DNA from: Streptomyces sp. SID12488
GTDB taxonomy: Bacteria; Actinomycetota; Actinomycetes; Streptomycetales; Streptomycetaceae
Assembly: GCF_010548275.1 (NCBI RefSeq)
Contig: NZ_JAAGLT010000004.1
Location: 248,001 to 312,000 of the forward strand
DNA length: 64,000 nt
Direction of reading: 5' to 3'
Below the pieces are notes generated by a model, which saw only the letters and a list, made by a program, of their open reading frames with translations, had not been told where the DNA came from and made no database searches. A program made the translations under genes and the position numbers. Each line of letters begins with the position of its first letter. Positions within the stretch are counted from its first letter, which is position 1. This document shows, in pieces, positions 8,764 to 17,071 of this stretch.

Positions 8764-9634
8764 CCCACATGCCGAGGGCGACCGTGAGGCCGAGGGCGAG
8801 GAGCAGCCAGGAGACCGTGCGCAGGGTGGCCGTCAGGGCGTCGTAGACGGCACCGGCGGCGGGTGCGGAGACGCCCGGCGGCAGGTCGGCGAGGGTGAGG
8901 CGGCGGGTGATCACGAGCGCGACGCCGAGCAGCGCCCCGCCGAGCGCCGTACCGAGCGCGGTCGCCGTGATCGCCCGGCGGCGCCGGACGGCGAGTGCGA
9001 TCCCGGCGACGGCGAGGACGCCGGCCGTCACCGGAAGCCAGAAACCGGCGACTTCGAGCACGCGAAAACCCTTCCGGAGCGGTACGAGATCCTGCGCGGG
9101 CAGGACCGCGACCTCGGTGTGTGCGACGGGGATATGACTCGCCAACGGAACATGGTCGGCGGTGAGTTGACGCTTGACCTGGGCGGTGACGGCGGCGAGG
9201 TCGATGGTGACGGCGCCCTCGCTGCCGTAACTGCCGTAACCGCCGTGACTGCCGTAGCGGTCGCCGGGGTGTTGTCTGCCGGGGTCGTTCCGCAGGGCGT
9301 GCAGCACCGCCTCGTGGGTGGCGCGGTTCGCCGTGTCCCAGGCGGTGCGGAAGGCTTCGGTGCGGGTGAACGAGTGCACCGCGTCCTGCACGAAGTGGTT
9401 CACGGTGCCTTCGAGCGGGCCGGCGTCGACCGCGTGCACGATCCCGGCGCCGACGTTGTCCGCGATGGCGTCCTGGACGTACGGGTTCTCGGCGAGCGGC
9501 GCCATCGTGGTGACGTACCGGCCGGTGTCGGCGAGCCCGTACGCCGCCCAGGCCGAGAGCGCGCCGAAGGGCAGCAGGAAGCACGCGAGGGCGGTGAGGA
9601 CGGCCGACAGGACGCTCCGGAGACGGTGAGGCAC
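8669..9634 (-). CDS. Multi-pass membrane protein with Gly/Tyr/His repeat loop
   Basis: About 321 aa from GTG 9634, which has GGAGGGG nine bases upstream; ATG 9706 is an alternative. The first membrane helix is near residue 10, a long extracellular segment of about 150 residues follows, then three hydrophobic helices and a basic Arg/Ser-rich tail. The external loop contains a short repeat (YGSHGGYGSYGSEG) encoded by a near-9-bp tandem array at about 9221-9260. Related membrane proteins are common in Streptomyces but have no assigned function. Its last 95 bp overlap the 3' end of the MocR gene on the other strand. Confidence 0.72.
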   Translation of the reverse strand: MPHRLRSVLSAVLTALACFLLPFGALSAWAAYGLADTGRYVTTMAPLAENPYVQDAIADNVGAGIVHAVDAGPLEGTVNHFVQDAVHSFTRTEAFRTAWDTANRATHEAVLHALRNDPGRQHPGDRYGSHGGYGSYGSEGAVTIDLAAVTAQVKRQLTADHVPLASHIPVAHTEVAVLPAQDLVPLRKGFRVLEVAGFWLPVTAGVLAVAGIALAVRRRRAITATALGTALGGALLGVALVITRRLTLADLPPGVSAPAAGAVYDALTATLRTVSWLLLALGLTVALGMWVTDRYGRAGRSRRGSAAPAPGPLPAPTRARV

Positions 9635-9799
9635 ACGGTGAGACACCCCTCCAGGCAAAGGCCCGGGGGTGGGAAACGCGAGCCGGTTGACCCCATATGA
9701 CTGCATATGGGTGCGTGGGACAAGCCTCCGTGGTGGAGCCTCCGGTGGAGCGTTCACCCGAACGGGTGTTTCCTGGTTTTGGGGAGAAGGAGGCCGATC

Positions 9800-10282
9800 A
9801 TGCCCACCACTCCGGCCCTGCGGATCTTGACCGCGGCCCTGTTCACCGGCGGAATCCTGGCCGCCGTACCCGTCGGCACGGCGCTGGCCGCCATGCCGGC
9901 CGGCTCTGACGGCTCTGACGGCTCGGGGGTCCGGGGCACCGTCGTCTCCGCCGGCGAGCTGAACCTGCGACAGCAGCCGACCACCCACTCGCCCGTCGTC
10001 GGGTCGCTGTCACCGGGCAGCCACGGCCGCGTCGAGTGCGCGGTCACCGGACAGACCGTGCGCGGGAACCCGCACTGGTACTGGCTGCCCGGCGTCAACG
10101 CCTGGGCGAGCGCCGTCTTCATCGACACCGGGGGCCGGTCGGTGCCCAGCTGCACCGACCCCTGCCCGGAGTGGAAGCCGGACTGGAAGGACGACAACCA
10201 CGGTGACGGTCACGACCACGGCCACGACCGCTGGAGCGCCTCGGGGACGTGGAGCTTCAGCTGGAACGTCACCTTCGGCTGA
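9800..10282 (+). CDS. Secreted bacterial SH3-domain protein
   Basis: 160 aa from ATG 9800, with GAAGGAGG upstream; the longer open frame lacks support. It has a signal peptide (LRILTAALFTGGILAAVP, ALAAM), then an SH3b-type domain (residues about 45-110: AGELNLRQQPTTHSPVVGSL, WYWLPGVNAWASAVFID). The C-terminus is His/Asp-rich (HGDGHDHGHDRW) followed by a Trp-containing amphipathic tail. Such proteins usually bind cell wall; the His-rich linker could bind metal. Function is otherwise unknown. Confidence 0.82.
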   Translation: MPTTPALRILTAALFTGGILAAVPVGTALAAMPAGSDGSDGSGVRGTVVSAGELNLRQQPTTHSPVVGSLSPGSHGRVECAVTGQTVRGNPHWYWLPGVNAWASAVFIDTGGRSVPSCTDPCPEWKPDWKDDNHGDGHDHGHDRWSASGTWSFSWNVTFG

Positions 10283-10310
10283 GATCGCTTCTGATCACCT
10301 TCGGCCGGGA

Positions 10311-10751
10311 TCAGCTCACCCGGTGACCGGCCGCGTCCTCGCGGGTGTAGTAGCGGTAGAACAGCACCGCCGACACGGATGCCGCGACCACCAGCGAGTT
10401 GCCGCACGACCGCAGCACACTCGCCCCGGTCTGGCTGTACAGGAACCCGAACGCGACCCCGGCGAACGCGCCCCACGCCACCGCGTGCAGCTCGCGCGTC
10501 AGTCGCGGCGCCACCGCCCGTACGCCGACCAGAACCGCCATGAACGCCAGCGCGCTCACGAAGCCGAAGAGAACGTTCCAGCCGGTGATGGGACCGCCCT
10601 CTCGCCGGTTGGCCGCGGCCCAGAAGCCGTAGACCAGCCCGAGTACGACGGGCAGTGCCCGGTTCACGGCCAGGTGGGCCCGGGCGCTGAAGATGTCGGG
10701 AATCGCGGTTCTCCCCGCCTTGCCGGGGATCCCGGACGTTGCTTGAGCCAT
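10311..10751 (-). CDS. Small multi-pass membrane protein of unknown function
   Basis: 146 aa from ATG 10751, with an AGGAGAGAGG Shine-Dalgarno upstream. It is predicted to have four hydrophobic segments (LPVVLGLVYGFWAA, WNVLFGFVSALAFMAVLVG, HAVAWGAFAGVAFGFLYS, SLVVAASVSAVLFYR). No family motif is recognised. It is convergent with the SH3 gene 28 bp away; an inverted repeat CTGATC/GATCAG at the junction may terminate both. It is divergent from the SpoIIE-type phosphatase with a 98-bp gap. Confidence 0.75.
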   Translation of the reverse strand: MAQATSGIPGKAGRTAIPDIFSARAHLAVNRALPVVLGLVYGFWAAANRREGGPITGWNVLFGFVSALAFMAVLVGVRAVAPRLTRELHAVAWGAFAGVAFGFLYSQTGASVLRSCGNSLVVAASVSAVLFYRYYTREDAAGHRVS

Positions 10752-10849
10752 GAGAGTGTCCTCTCTCCTCGCCCCCGCCCTCCAGAGCACACCTGGAGCG
10801 GTCCCCTGGCAAGTCGACAGCGGACATCGGCCGTGTTTCGCTGGGTGCC

Positions 10850-12058
10850 ATGAAGCCGGTGGGCCGGGTGGGCGCCGTGGGCACGGACGAGGGGCCCGCC
10901 TTCTCGGCGCCCCTCTCCGCCGGGCGCGGATTCGGCTGGGTGCCGCCGCTGGTGCTGCTCGTCGTGATCGCGGTCCTCGACTGGAACACCACCGGCGAGT
11001 TCCGGATCATCTCCTGGATCGTGCTGGTGCCGGGGATCGCCGCCGCGCTCTGCCGGGTGACGGGCACCGTCGTCTTCGCCGGCCTGTCCCTCGGCACCTA
11101 TGTCTTCGTCGACGGTGCCTGGCCGCACCAGTACCAGACCGGGCTGCCCGACTTCATCCTCGTCGGCCTCGGCGGGGTGCTCGCCGTCCTCGCCTGTGTG
11201 GTCCGGCTGCGCGGTGAGCGGCGCATGCTGCACATGCGGGACGTCGCCGAGACCACCCGTCGTACGGTGCTGCGTCCGCTGCCGCCGGGCTGGGGAGGCC
11301 TCGACCACGCGGCGGTGTATCTCGCAGCCGACGCCTTCGCCCGCGTCGGCGGCGACTTCTACGACATCCAGCCCGGCCCGCACGGCACCCGGGTCCTCAT
11401 CGGTGACGTCCAGGGCAAGGGGCTCGGCGCGGTCGAGGCGGCGGCGGCCCTGCTCGGCACGTTCCGCGAGGCCGGGTACCACGAACCGGTGCTCGCGGGG
11501 GTCGCGGAACGCCTGGAGGTACGGATGCTGCGGCACATCCGCTACCGGGCGGCCGTCGGGCGGGACGACGGCGACCGGTTCGCCACGGCCGTCCTCATCG
11601 GCTTCCCCCGGGAGGGTGAGACCGGGCTGGTGGTCGAGGTCGTCAACTTCGGGCACGAGCCTTCCCTGATCGTGTCACCCGACGGGGTACGGAGCCTGCC
11701 GCCGGGAGACGGACTCCCGCTCGGGCTCAGTGAGTTGACCTCGGGCGAGGGCGGGCTGCCGTCCGTGTTCCGGGTGCCGCTCGGCGCCGCGGAGACCCTG
11801 CTCCTCGTCACCGACGGTGTCACCGAGGCCCGGGACGCCGACGGCACCTTCTTCCCGCTGCGCGAACGCGTCGCCGACGCCGTCGCCGCCGATCCGCGCA
11901 TCGCCGATCCGCAGCGGCTGGTGGCGTTCGTACGGGACGGCACGCTGCGGCACTGCGGTGGGCGTCTCGCCGACGACACGACGGTGTTCGCGGTGCGGGC
12001 GGCTGACGGTGTGGCGGACGGCGCGGCTGACCCCGGGTCAGGTACAAGCCGTGCATAG
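10850..12058 (+). CDS. Membrane-anchored PP2C/SpoIIE-type serine phosphatase
   Basis: 402 aa. An N-terminal membrane block of about three helices (residues 28-110) precedes a cytoplasmic SpoIIE phosphatase domain. Metal-binding motifs are all present: ARVGGDFYDI, LIGDVQGKGLGA, VNFGHEPSLIV, LLVTDGVTEARD and ADDTTVFAVR. Family members dephosphorylate anti-anti-sigma factors in partner-switching pathways, which abound in Streptomyces. No anti-sigma gene is adjacent, so its partner is unknown. The ATG at 10850 is used; upstream signals are weak. Confidence 0.9.
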   Translation: MKPVGRVGAVGTDEGPAFSAPLSAGRGFGWVPPLVLLVVIAVLDWNTTGEFRIISWIVLVPGIAAALCRVTGTVVFAGLSLGTYVFVDGAWPHQYQTGLPDFILVGLGGVLAVLACVVRLRGERRMLHMRDVAETTRRTVLRPLPPGWGGLDHAAVYLAADAFARVGGDFYDIQPGPHGTRVLIGDVQGKGLGAVEAAAALLGTFREAGYHEPVLAGVAERLEVRMLRHIRYRAAVGRDDGDRFATAVLIGFPREGETGLVVEVVNFGHEPSLIVSPDGVRSLPPGDGLPLGLSELTSGEGGLPSVFRVPLGAAETLLLVTDGVTEARDADGTFFPLRERVADAVAADPRIADPQRLVAFVRDGTLRHCGGRLADDTTVFAVRAADGVADGAADPGSGTSRA

Positions 12059-12154
12059 GGGGCCATAGCCGTACCGCCAATCCCCCTTCGCAGTCGCACC
12101 GGTTACGGTGCTGCCTAGGGATGTGACGGACGTCAAGGAGGTGAGGGGGCGACC

Positions 12155-13645
12155 ATGAGTGGCGCAACGGGTTCGATGGGCTCGCCGACCGGGACCGCGC
12201 TGCTGCTCGCCGCCTCGCCCGTGGGCAAGGGCTGTCTCGTGGACGCGGTGTCCGTGCTGCCCGTCCTCGCCGCCGTCGCTCCCGCCGTGCTGGCCGGCAC
12301 CGACACCGCGAACGTCGTCGAACTCGCCGACCCGCTGGAGCCGCAGGCCGTACTCACCCGGCTGCGCGCCGCCGCGATGACTCCCGGGCCGCTCACCGTC
12401 TTCCTCACCGGGCAACTCCAACTCGACCGCAAACAGCACCTTCCGCATCTCGCCCTGGCCCGCACGACCCCCGCGACGGTCCGCTACACCGCGTTCCCCT
12501 GGCACTGGATCGCCGAAGAACTGCGGTTGCGGGCGCCGGGGACGACGACCCTGTTCCTCGACCTGCACGCCGACGCCGCCGCCTGGCAGTACCTCACGGG
12601 GCGGCCGTTCGGTGCGGGGCGGGGAGTGAGCGTGTACGGGAGGGTGGCTCCGCCGCCGCCCCGGCGCGCGGTGGCCGTGCCGACGTACATGAAGACGGTC
12701 GCGACGATTCTGCGCAGCGGGTACCGGCCCGAGGCGGGGCGGTTGCATCAGCAGGCGCTCGGGCGTTTGTCGTCGGAGGGCGCGGCTTACGGGGATGTGG
12801 TGCTGGCGTGGGATGCGGTGTCCGGTGCGGGTGTGAACGCCGGGTTTGTTTCGCCCCCGCCGCCCCTACCCGTCCCGTCCCAGGGAGGCTCCGCCCCCAG
12901 ACCCCCGGCTGCGGGTGGGTGGGTGGTGGATCGGCCCGAAGGGCCTCGTCCTCAAACTCCCCCAGAGGGGGGACCCCCAGACGGGCTGGTAGTGCCGGTC
13001 GGCGCTGAAAGGGCGCCCGGCGGAGCCGGAGAAGTGTCCGGTCCAGCGGAGTTGGCAAGCCCGGTCGAGACGGCAGGCCCAGCCAAACAGCTGGCCCCGG
13101 CCGACAACGCAACCCCAGCCAAGCCGCTCGCCCCAGTTCAACAGGCGGCCCCGGCACAACAGTTGGCCCCAGTCGCAGACGCACCCCGTCGGCTGGCCCT
13201 CGTCCAGGACGGCGACCCGCACTCCTTCATCACCTCCGCCGTGCAGGCAGGGCGGCACGGTGACGCCGACGCGCTCGCTGCCGAGCGGGAACAGGCGGTC
13301 TCCCGTTCTCACGGCCCCGCCTCCGAGGAGGCGTTGCACTGGACCGAGGTCCGGGCCGATCTCGCGATGTTCGCCGGGGACCCGGCCCGGAGCTGCCGGG
13401 CCTGGCTGACCGTCGCCCGTACGCGACTCAGGGCCGGGCAGGCGCCGGACGCGCCCGCTGTCGAGGCGGCCGTCGACCGGGCCCACCACCAGTGGACGAG
13501 CCTCGGTGAGAGCGCCGACGCGCGTGAACTCGGCCCGGTGATCGTCGAGTTGAGGCGTCGCGTGCCCGGCCGGCGCGAAGGGGCCGTACGGCATGCCGAG
13601 CGGCAGCTGGAGCGGCTGGAGTCGGCTCAGCACGTGCCCGGTTAG
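12155..13645 (+). CDS. Conserved actinobacterial hypothetical protein with Pro/Ala-rich linker
   Basis: 496 aa, ATG 12155 after a strong AAGGAGGTGAGGGGG. I do not recognise a named family. The N-terminal about 170 residues form an alpha/beta domain (LLLAASPVGKGCLVDAVSVL, GPLTVFLTGQLQLDRK, TTTLFLDLHADAAAW) that vaguely resembles caspase-like or Rossmann folds. A long low-complexity spacer (about 225-345) contains repeated PAKQLAP/PAQQLAP units, and an all-helical C-terminal domain (about 350-490) resembles TPR-like repeats. It may share a transcript with the upstream phosphatase (96-bp gap). The spacer DNA is richer in A and C than the flanks. Confidence 0.72.
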   Translation: MSGATGSMGSPTGTALLLAASPVGKGCLVDAVSVLPVLAAVAPAVLAGTDTANVVELADPLEPQAVLTRLRAAAMTPGPLTVFLTGQLQLDRKQHLPHLALARTTPATVRYTAFPWHWIAEELRLRAPGTTTLFLDLHADAAAWQYLTGRPFGAGRGVSVYGRVAPPPPRRAVAVPTYMKTVATILRSGYRPEAGRLHQQALGRLSSEGAAYGDVVLAWDAVSGAGVNAGFVSPPPPLPVPSQGGSAPRPPAAGGWVVDRPEGPRPQTPPEGGPPDGLVVPVGAERAPGGAGEVSGPAELASPVETAGPAKQLAPADNATPAKPLAPVQQAAPAQQLAPVADAPRRLALVQDGDPHSFITSAVQAGRHGDADALAAEREQAVSRSHGPASEEALHWTEVRADLAMFAGDPARSCRAWLTVARTRLRAGQAPDAPAVEAAVDRAHHQWTSLGESADARELGPVIVELRRRVPGRREGAVRHAERQLERLESAQHVPG

Positions 13646-13652
13646 GCCACGG

Positions 13653-14930
13653 TCAGGCCGGCGACAGCACAGCCAGCGCCCCCGACACCAACGTCCGTAC
13701 TCCCGGTGCGACCGTCGACAGGTCCGGGGCGAACAGTGGGCTGTGGTTGCTCGGTACCGCCGCGAGCTTCGCCATCAGGTCGTCGCCGCCCTCCGCCGCG
13801 TTCCAGACCTCTCCCGGTGTGGTCGTCACGAACCAGTAGGCGTAGGGGAGTTGGTCCGTCGCCAGGTGGGCGAAGTCCTCGCTGCCCATGGCCGGGCCGG
13901 GGTCGAAGACCGTGCCCGCGCCGAAGACCTCCCGGTGGACGGAGGCCACCCGCTCGTCGAGCGTCGCGTCGTTGACCGTCACCGGGAAGGTCGCGCCGAC
14001 CTGGATCTCCGGCTCGCGCGGGCAGCCCGCCGCCAGGCACTCGCCCTGGGCGATACGCCTGATCGAGGCCAGCATGCGGTCGCGTACGTCGGTCGACTGG
14101 GTGCGCAGGTTCAGGCCGATACGGGCCGTCGCCGGGATGATGTTGTGCCGGGTGCCCGCCTCGATCACGCCGACCGTCAGGACGGCGGAGTCGCGCGCCG
14201 CGATCTCGCGCGAGACGACCGTCTGGAGACGCGTGACGATGTAGGCCGCCGTCACCACCGGGTCGACCGTCGTCTCGGGGCGGGAGCCGTGGCCGCCCCG
14301 GCCGTGTACGACGATGTCGACGTCCGTCGACGCGGACATGATCAGGCCGGGGACGTGGGGGTAGAGGCCGGCGGGCCCGGGTGCCGCGTGCTGCCCCAGC
14401 AGTGCGTCCGGCCGCGGGAAACGCTCGTACAGGCCGTCCGCCAGCATCGCCCGCGCGCCCTCGCCCGTCTCCTCGGCGGGCTGGCCGACCAGCACCAGCG
14501 TGCCTCGCCAGGTGTCCCGGCCCGCTGCCAGGGCCTGGGCCGCCCCCGCCAGCCAGGTCACATGCAGGTCGTGGCCGCAGGCGTGCATCACACCCGGGAC
14601 CGTGGAGGCGTACGGCAGGCCGGTCTCCTCGCTCACCGGGAGCGCGTCCATGTCGGCGCGGAGCAGGACCGTCGGGCCCTCGCCGCCCCGCAGGACGCCC
14701 ACGACGCCGGTGCCGCCGACGCCCTCCGTCGTCTCGTACCCGGACTTTCGCAGGGAGTCCGCCAGCCTGGCCGCCGTGCGGTGTTCCGCCAGGGACAGTT
14801 CCGGGTGGCTGTGCAGGTCGCGGTAGAGGTCCTCCAGGGCCGGGACCGGGAGGTCGGCGGTGAGGTCGAGCGCGGTGCGGGCGGCGGGCGAGGTCGGAGA
14901 GGTCACGGGGGCAGCGTATGTCTCCGACAT
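13653..14930 (-). CDS. M20-family amidohydrolase (aminoacylase/hippurate-hydrolase type)
   Basis: 425 aa from ATG 14930; the open frame continues upstream through the next gene's leader without homology. It has conserved M20 metal and catalytic motifs: LLRADMDALPV, MHACGHDLHVTWLAGAA, GQPAEETGEGA, GRGGHGSRPE and AMGSEDFAHL. These enzymes hydrolyse N-acyl amino acids, hippurate or indole-acetyl conjugates in the cytoplasm; the substrate here is unknown. It is convergent with the upstream hypothetical (7 bp apart) and divergent from the membrane protein at 15043. Confidence 0.9.
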   Translation of the reverse strand: MSETYAAPVTSPTSPAARTALDLTADLPVPALEDLYRDLHSHPELSLAEHRTAARLADSLRKSGYETTEGVGGTGVVGVLRGGEGPTVLLRADMDALPVSEETGLPYASTVPGVMHACGHDLHVTWLAGAAQALAAGRDTWRGTLVLVGQPAEETGEGARAMLADGLYERFPRPDALLGQHAAPGPAGLYPHVPGLIMSASTDVDIVVHGRGGHGSRPETTVDPVVTAAYIVTRLQTVVSREIAARDSAVLTVGVIEAGTRHNIIPATARIGLNLRTQSTDVRDRMLASIRRIAQGECLAAGCPREPEIQVGATFPVTVNDATLDERVASVHREVFGAGTVFDPGPAMGSEDFAHLATDQLPYAYWFVTTTPGEVWNAAEGGDDLMAKLAAVPSNHSPLFAPDLSTVAPGVRTLVSGALAVLSPA

Positions 14931-15042
14931 GTGGGCCCGGTCACTCGTTCGGCCGCGCACCCACGGCCGTCGGCCGGCGTCGCTGGTATCCACGAGGAGG
15001 GGGGCCGGCAGCACCCGATCACCTACCGAAGGAAGACCACCC

Positions 15043-15840
15043 ATGGTCAGCAGCACCCGTGCCGGCAGCGGCACCAGTCTCGCCGTCGACTTCACCCAGG
15101 GGCTCAACGACGCCTGGTCGAAGATCGCCACGTTCGTGCCGAAACTCATCGCGTTCCTCATCATCCTGGCCATCGGCTGGTTCGTGTCGAAGCTGATCGC
15201 CCGGGTCCTGGACCGCGTCCTGCGCAAGGTCGGTTCGGAGAAACTGGCCGAACGGGCCGGTACCGCACAGCTGTTGCGGGACTCCGCGTACGACCTGACC
15301 GGGATCGTCTGCCGAATCGTCTACTACGCGCTGATGCTGATCACGCTCCAGCTCGCGCTCGGTGTCTTCGGCGCCAACCCGGTCAGCACGATGATCAACG
15401 GCATCGTGGCCTGGCTGCCGCGCGGCATCGTGGCCGTGGTCCTCATCGTCGTGGCGATGGCCATCGCCAACGCGGTGCGCGGGATCGTCGCCGGCGCGCT
15501 CTCGTCCGTCTCGTACGGGCGTACGGTCGCCACCGTCGTCTGGGGCTGCATCCTGGCGCTGGGTGTCATCGCCGCCCTCGGCCAGGCGGGCATCGCCCGT
15601 GACGTCACCCGCCCGGTGCTGTACGCGGCGCTCGCCGTGGTCGTCGGCATCCTGGTCGTCGGCGTCGGCGGCGGCATGATCGCGCCGATGCGGCAGCGCT
15701 GGGAGCGGATGCTCACGGCGGCCGAGCGGGAGACCGTGACCGCCAAGGGGAGTGTCAGCGCCTATCAGGCGGGCCGCGCGGACGCCCTCGGCAACCAGCC
15801 GGTCCGGGAACGGACCGACCTGCCGCCGCGCGACATGTGA
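15043..15840 (+). CDS. Mechanosensitive-channel-like protein (CmpX/conserved TM-helix type)
   Basis: 265 aa from ATG 15043 with GAAGGAAG upstream. It has five hydrophobic helices. The first, LIAFLIILAIGWFVSKLIAR, matches the conserved transmembrane helix of the small CmpX/YnaI-like family; the C-terminus is cytoplasmic and charged. CmpX-type proteins are proposed to act in membrane tension or surface sensing. A strong hairpin follows immediately. Confidence 0.82.
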   Translation: MVSSTRAGSGTSLAVDFTQGLNDAWSKIATFVPKLIAFLIILAIGWFVSKLIARVLDRVLRKVGSEKLAERAGTAQLLRDSAYDLTGIVCRIVYYALMLITLQLALGVFGANPVSTMINGIVAWLPRGIVAVVLIVVAMAIANAVRGIVAGALSSVSYGRTVATVVWGCILALGVIAALGQAGIARDVTRPVLYAALAVVVGILVVGVGGGMIAPMRQRWERMLTAAERETVTAKGSVSAYQAGRADALGNQPVRERTDLPPRDM

Positions 15841-15875
15841 GCGACATGTAGCCGGTGCGCAGTACGGAAGATGGT

Positions 15876-15920
15876 GCCGCCGGTGGGACGGCGCGGGGGA
15901 GCTCTGGTCCCACCGGCGGC
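15876..15920. terminator. 14-bp perfect hairpin, bidirectional terminator
   Basis: GCCGCCGGTGGGAC (15876-15889) pairs perfectly with 15907-15920 across a 17-nt loop. It lies between the convergent CmpX-like and NPP1 genes and probably ends both transcripts. Confidence 0.75.
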
Positions 15921-15970
15921 TGCTCAGGAGGGCCCGGGCTTCACTGACCCGGGCTTCACGGACCCTGTTG

Positions 15971-16798
15971 TCAGAACGCGGGGATGGCCGCCGCGGCGCG
16001 GCTGTCGGCGTTCCGGGCCTTGTTGATGTTGCTCTGCAGGTTGCCGGTCAGCGGGAAGTTGGCGTCGCCCCACTGGGAGTTCCACAGCGCGTTGCGCGGC
16101 GCGTCGGCCATGTTCTCCATGGTGACCAGGGCGGGCCGGTCCCAGCCGCCGTTGCCCCAGGCGTGCGCCACCTCGTCCCACTTGGCGAAGCGGAAGGCGT
16201 GGGTGCTCGCGCCGTCCTTGTGGTAGACGATCTTGACGCGGTTGCCGTCCATCGGCACCTCGTTGATCGGGTGGGTGCTGTAGCCGCCGTGCCGGGAGGC
16301 CGCGAGGTAGCTGGGACGCTCGTCGCCCTGCTTCTGGAAGACGACGACGGACTCCCAGTCGTGGCGGTGCCCGAAGGCGTCGGCGCCGTTCAGCGTCTGG
16401 TCCTTCTCGAAGTAGAGCCCGTACACGTAGGCGCACCAGCCGTTCTTGCACCAGCCCTGCGAGTACGTGTTGGCCTTGCCGAGGTGGTCGGTCCGGCAGC
16501 CGCCGGTGATCGAGCCGCTGTTGTTGAGACCGCCGTTGAGCCTGCCGCTCGCGTCGACGGCCGCCGCGGGGAAGCAGCTGTCCGTGTCGTAGTCCCAGAC
16601 CGGCTGGTACTTCTTCTGGAAGGTGCTCGCGTTCTCCGGCAGGGGGGTCAGGATCGCGGCGGACGCGCTCGTCGAGATACCGACGGTCAGGGCGCCGGCG
16701 CTGACCGCGATGAGCGCGGCCCGGCCGAGACGGGACGTCCTGCTGCCGTACGTGCTGCTGATCCGCGTCCTGCCGCTGTGCGTGGATGCCTTGAACAT
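15971..16798 (-). CDS. NPP1-family (necrosis and ethylene-inducing) secreted protein
   Basis: 275 aa from ATG 16798 with GGAGAG upstream. The signal peptide is long (LGRAALIAVSAGALTVGIST, ASA near residue 47). The hallmark heptapeptide GHRHDWE is intact at about 143-149, together with paired cysteines (SCFPAA, GCRTDH, CKNGWC). NLP proteins bind plant glycosylinositol phosphorylceramides and permeabilise membranes in oomycete, fungal and some bacterial pathogens; homologues also occur in saprophytic Streptomyces. Toxicity here is not implied by sequence alone, but the motif needed for it is present. Confidence 0.92.
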   Translation of the reverse strand: MFKASTHSGRTRISSTYGSRTSRLGRAALIAVSAGALTVGISTSASAAILTPLPENASTFQKKYQPVWDYDTDSCFPAAAVDASGRLNGGLNNSGSITGGCRTDHLGKANTYSQGWCKNGWCAYVYGLYFEKDQTLNGADAFGHRHDWESVVVFQKQGDERPSYLAASRHGGYSTHPINEVPMDGNRVKIVYHKDGASTHAFRFAKWDEVAHAWGNGGWDRPALVTMENMADAPRNALWNSQWGDANFPLTGNLQSNINKARNADSRAAAAIPAF

Positions 16799-17001
16799 GT
16801 GCGGGTGCTCTCCACTTGGTCGTGCCGGGAATACGGCTCGGTCGTGCCGTGAAGTCCGGCGTGGCGGGTCCGACACTGGCACCTGGAAAGTTGACTGGCA
16901 CCCCTCTCACCGGGCCGTTCAATTCCGTCGCCGGGAGTTCGTGTTCACCGCCCCGACCGTTTGCCTTGTGAACAGGTATGGCGCTCGGAGCGTTTTTCCC
17001 T

Positions 17002-17033
17002 GTGATGTGGCTCCTGTGTGATGCGGCTCCTGT
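17002..17033. repeat. Tandem 16-bp repeat upstream of the first nSTAND gene
   Basis: GTGATGTGGCTCCTGT at 17002-17017 is followed immediately by the same 16-mer with one T-to-C change at 17018-17033. The array ends about 40 bp before the chosen start of the downstream HTH-nSTAND1 gene and may be an operator for its own HTH domain. Confidence 0.7.
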
Positions 17034-17071
17034 GCGGTGCACGCGGTACGGGAATGGGGAGGGTGGAGCTC

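Noticed and set aside
8195..9700. 501-codon forward frame antisense to the membrane protein
   Set aside because: Product is low complexity; the reverse strand shows a signal-anchor and membrane helices with an RBS.
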